Shown here piece by piece: positions 63,276 to 64,000 of a DNA stretch of 64,000 bases. The translations under genes were made by a program, and so were the position numbers. Positions within the stretch are counted from its first letter, which is position 1. Every line of letters starts with the position of its first letter. This DNA is from Micropterix aruncella. Its lineage: Eukaryota; Arthropoda; Insecta; Lepidoptera; Micropterigidae. The stretch covers positions 97,311 through 161,310 of the forward strand of contig CALYMY010000081.1 in NCBI GenBank assembly GCA_944548615.1, written 5' to 3'. The notes under the pieces were generated by a model. The model was given only the letters and a program-made list of their open reading frames with translations. It was not told the DNA's origin and made no database searches.

Positions 63276-63696
63276 TTGGCTCCCGACGTTTGAGGGCTAT
63301 TTCGCTAAAAGGCATCAATTATAGTCCTCCCTGTTTATTATTATCTAATAGAGTTTTGCTTTGCGCATCTAACGCTTCTTTTAATTTTCAAATCTGATTA
63401 ATATTAACGGAATTATAGACGATTTAATATCTGTATAGGTATATTGATTTATCGATTTAACGGTTTTGTTTCCATAGTAACGAGCTCGGGCGGTGGCCCG
63501 ACTCGCAATAGAATATTTATCGATTTAACGATTTCTGTTTCTATGGTAACTTCAGCCCTCGTCATACTTGCAAAAGTTTATTTATCGATTTTACGATTTT
63601 TGTTTTCAATAGTAGCGATCCGAGCCAAGGGAGTTTTAGTATTTTTCCCGCGGCTTCGTTTAATAAATTAAATATTATATTCTTTATTTTATCATA
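63276..63696 (+). promoter_or_regulatory. Spacer D of unit 19
   Basis: X-box-like sites start at 63468 and 63537. Confidence 0.35.
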
Positions 63697-64000
63697 TACA
63701 CACAAGCGAGGTGTCAAAAGATAGGGTTTTAGAACGCTTTTCATTTCATTGCTTCTGCTTTTTATCTCGTCTTCTTCTTCTTCTTTTTTTACTTTTCAAT
63801 ACTATTTAATCTGTGCTTTTTCATTTTCATTTTCAGTGCCTTTGATCAACGAGAAGAGACAATATGGAGACCACAGAAATAGAAGTGCCGTTTCGGAATT
63901 TCGAAGAAATACCGGAACGAGCCAGAGATATTGCCCGCGAGGCGTTAAACGAATTAAAAGGAGTAAACAACCTACGGAAAGAGGTACGTGACAAGGACGA
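63697..64000 (+). repeat. Higher-order unit 20, partial
   Basis: The leader and exon are complete; the window ends five bases into the 119-bp array. The leader has the cttctttttttac form of units 15 and 17, so the next unit is predicted to be a contracted one. Confidence 0.95.
63837..63983 (+). pseudogene. Candidate first coding exon, long form
   Basis: ATG is at 63864 and the donor GTACGT at 63984. The exon is complete; the read-through frame is cut by the window edge. Confidence 0.45.

Larger units (their letters stand above)
60204..63696 (+). repeat. Higher-order unit 19 (13 x 119 bp, 7 x 166 bp)
   Basis: The third sibling of units 14 and 16, with the same linked variants (cctcaaccgtcaacc near 60753, gatacagtaa near 62118). 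Confidence 0.95.
1..64000 (+). repeat. Higher-order tandem satellite array filling the window
   Basis: The same A-B-C-D module order recurs 19 times completely and once partially. Unit starts, set at the tacacacaagcgagg motif, are 1, 4315, 7919, 10889, 14025, 17637, 21153, 24650, 28254, 32173, 35666, 39129, 42741, 45877, 49370, 51294, 54787, 56592, 60204 and 63697. Unit lengths differ by multiples of 119 and 166 bp plus a few small indels. All units point the same way, and none is interrupted by foreign DNA. The array continues past both window edges. Copies are near-identical, with only scattered single-base differences, which points to recent or ongoing homogenisation. Confidence 0.97.

Noticed and set aside
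1..64000. rRNA, tRNA, histone or other known tandem gene cluster, or telomeric repeats
   Set aside because: No rRNA- or tRNA-like sequence, no long conserved frame and no short G-rich telomere motif were seen in the unit on either strand.
1..64000. Assembly collapse or artificial duplication
   Set aside because: Cannot be excluded without reads, but units carry private substitutions and indels in nested patterns that a simple assembly duplication would not create.

Overview
The whole 64 kb is one head-to-tail tandem array with no conventional long gene. Nineteen complete higher-order units and the start of a twentieth all lie in the same orientation. Complete units range from 1,805 to 4,314 bp, most of them 3.1-3.6 kb. 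The window suggests a eukaryotic satellite or macrosatellite locus, more likely invertebrate than vertebrate or fungal. The reasons are nested satellite monomers, spliceosomal-type acceptor and donor signals (TTTTCAG and GTACGT), RFX X-box-like motifs, and no prokaryotic gene, RNA gene or transposase. The species cannot be named from the sequence.

Every unit has the same four-part layout. (A) A leader of about 290-300 bp holds a pyrimidine-rich tract, a strong 3' splice-site-like TTTTCAG, a candidate 135/147-nt first coding exon with an ATG, and a 5' splice-site-like GTACGT. (B) An array of a 119-bp satellite follows, with 3 to 20 monomers per unit (225 in total, about 26.7 kb). (C) Next is an array of an AT-rich 166-bp satellite, with 4 to 11 monomers plus a 55-bp partial (133 in total, about 23.1 kb). 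(D) A constant 421-bp spacer closes the unit. It begins with a 13-bp remnant of the 119-bp satellite and carries three diverged copies of a motif block with two X-box-like palindromes. D runs directly into the next A, so D+A is a low-copy core of about 710-720 bp separating satellite blocks. These parts, with small indels (12 bp, 4 bp, 1 bp, a 30/149-bp deletion), account exactly for the 64,000 bases.

The best-supported history is amplification of the 5' end of a gene (promoter-like D, leader, first exon with its donor) together with two satellites, followed by unequal exchange. Length differences between units are almost all whole multiples of 119 or 166 bp. Marker variants show mosaic units (unit 1 is a fusion of two B arrays). 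Units 14-15, 16-17 and 19-20 are repeats of a two-unit block, a second-order repeat. Whether the exon cassettes are transcribed cannot be told from sequence. The D+A cassette is the only part that looks functional. The open frames inside the satellites are by-products of the repeats, because 119 and 166 are not multiples of three.
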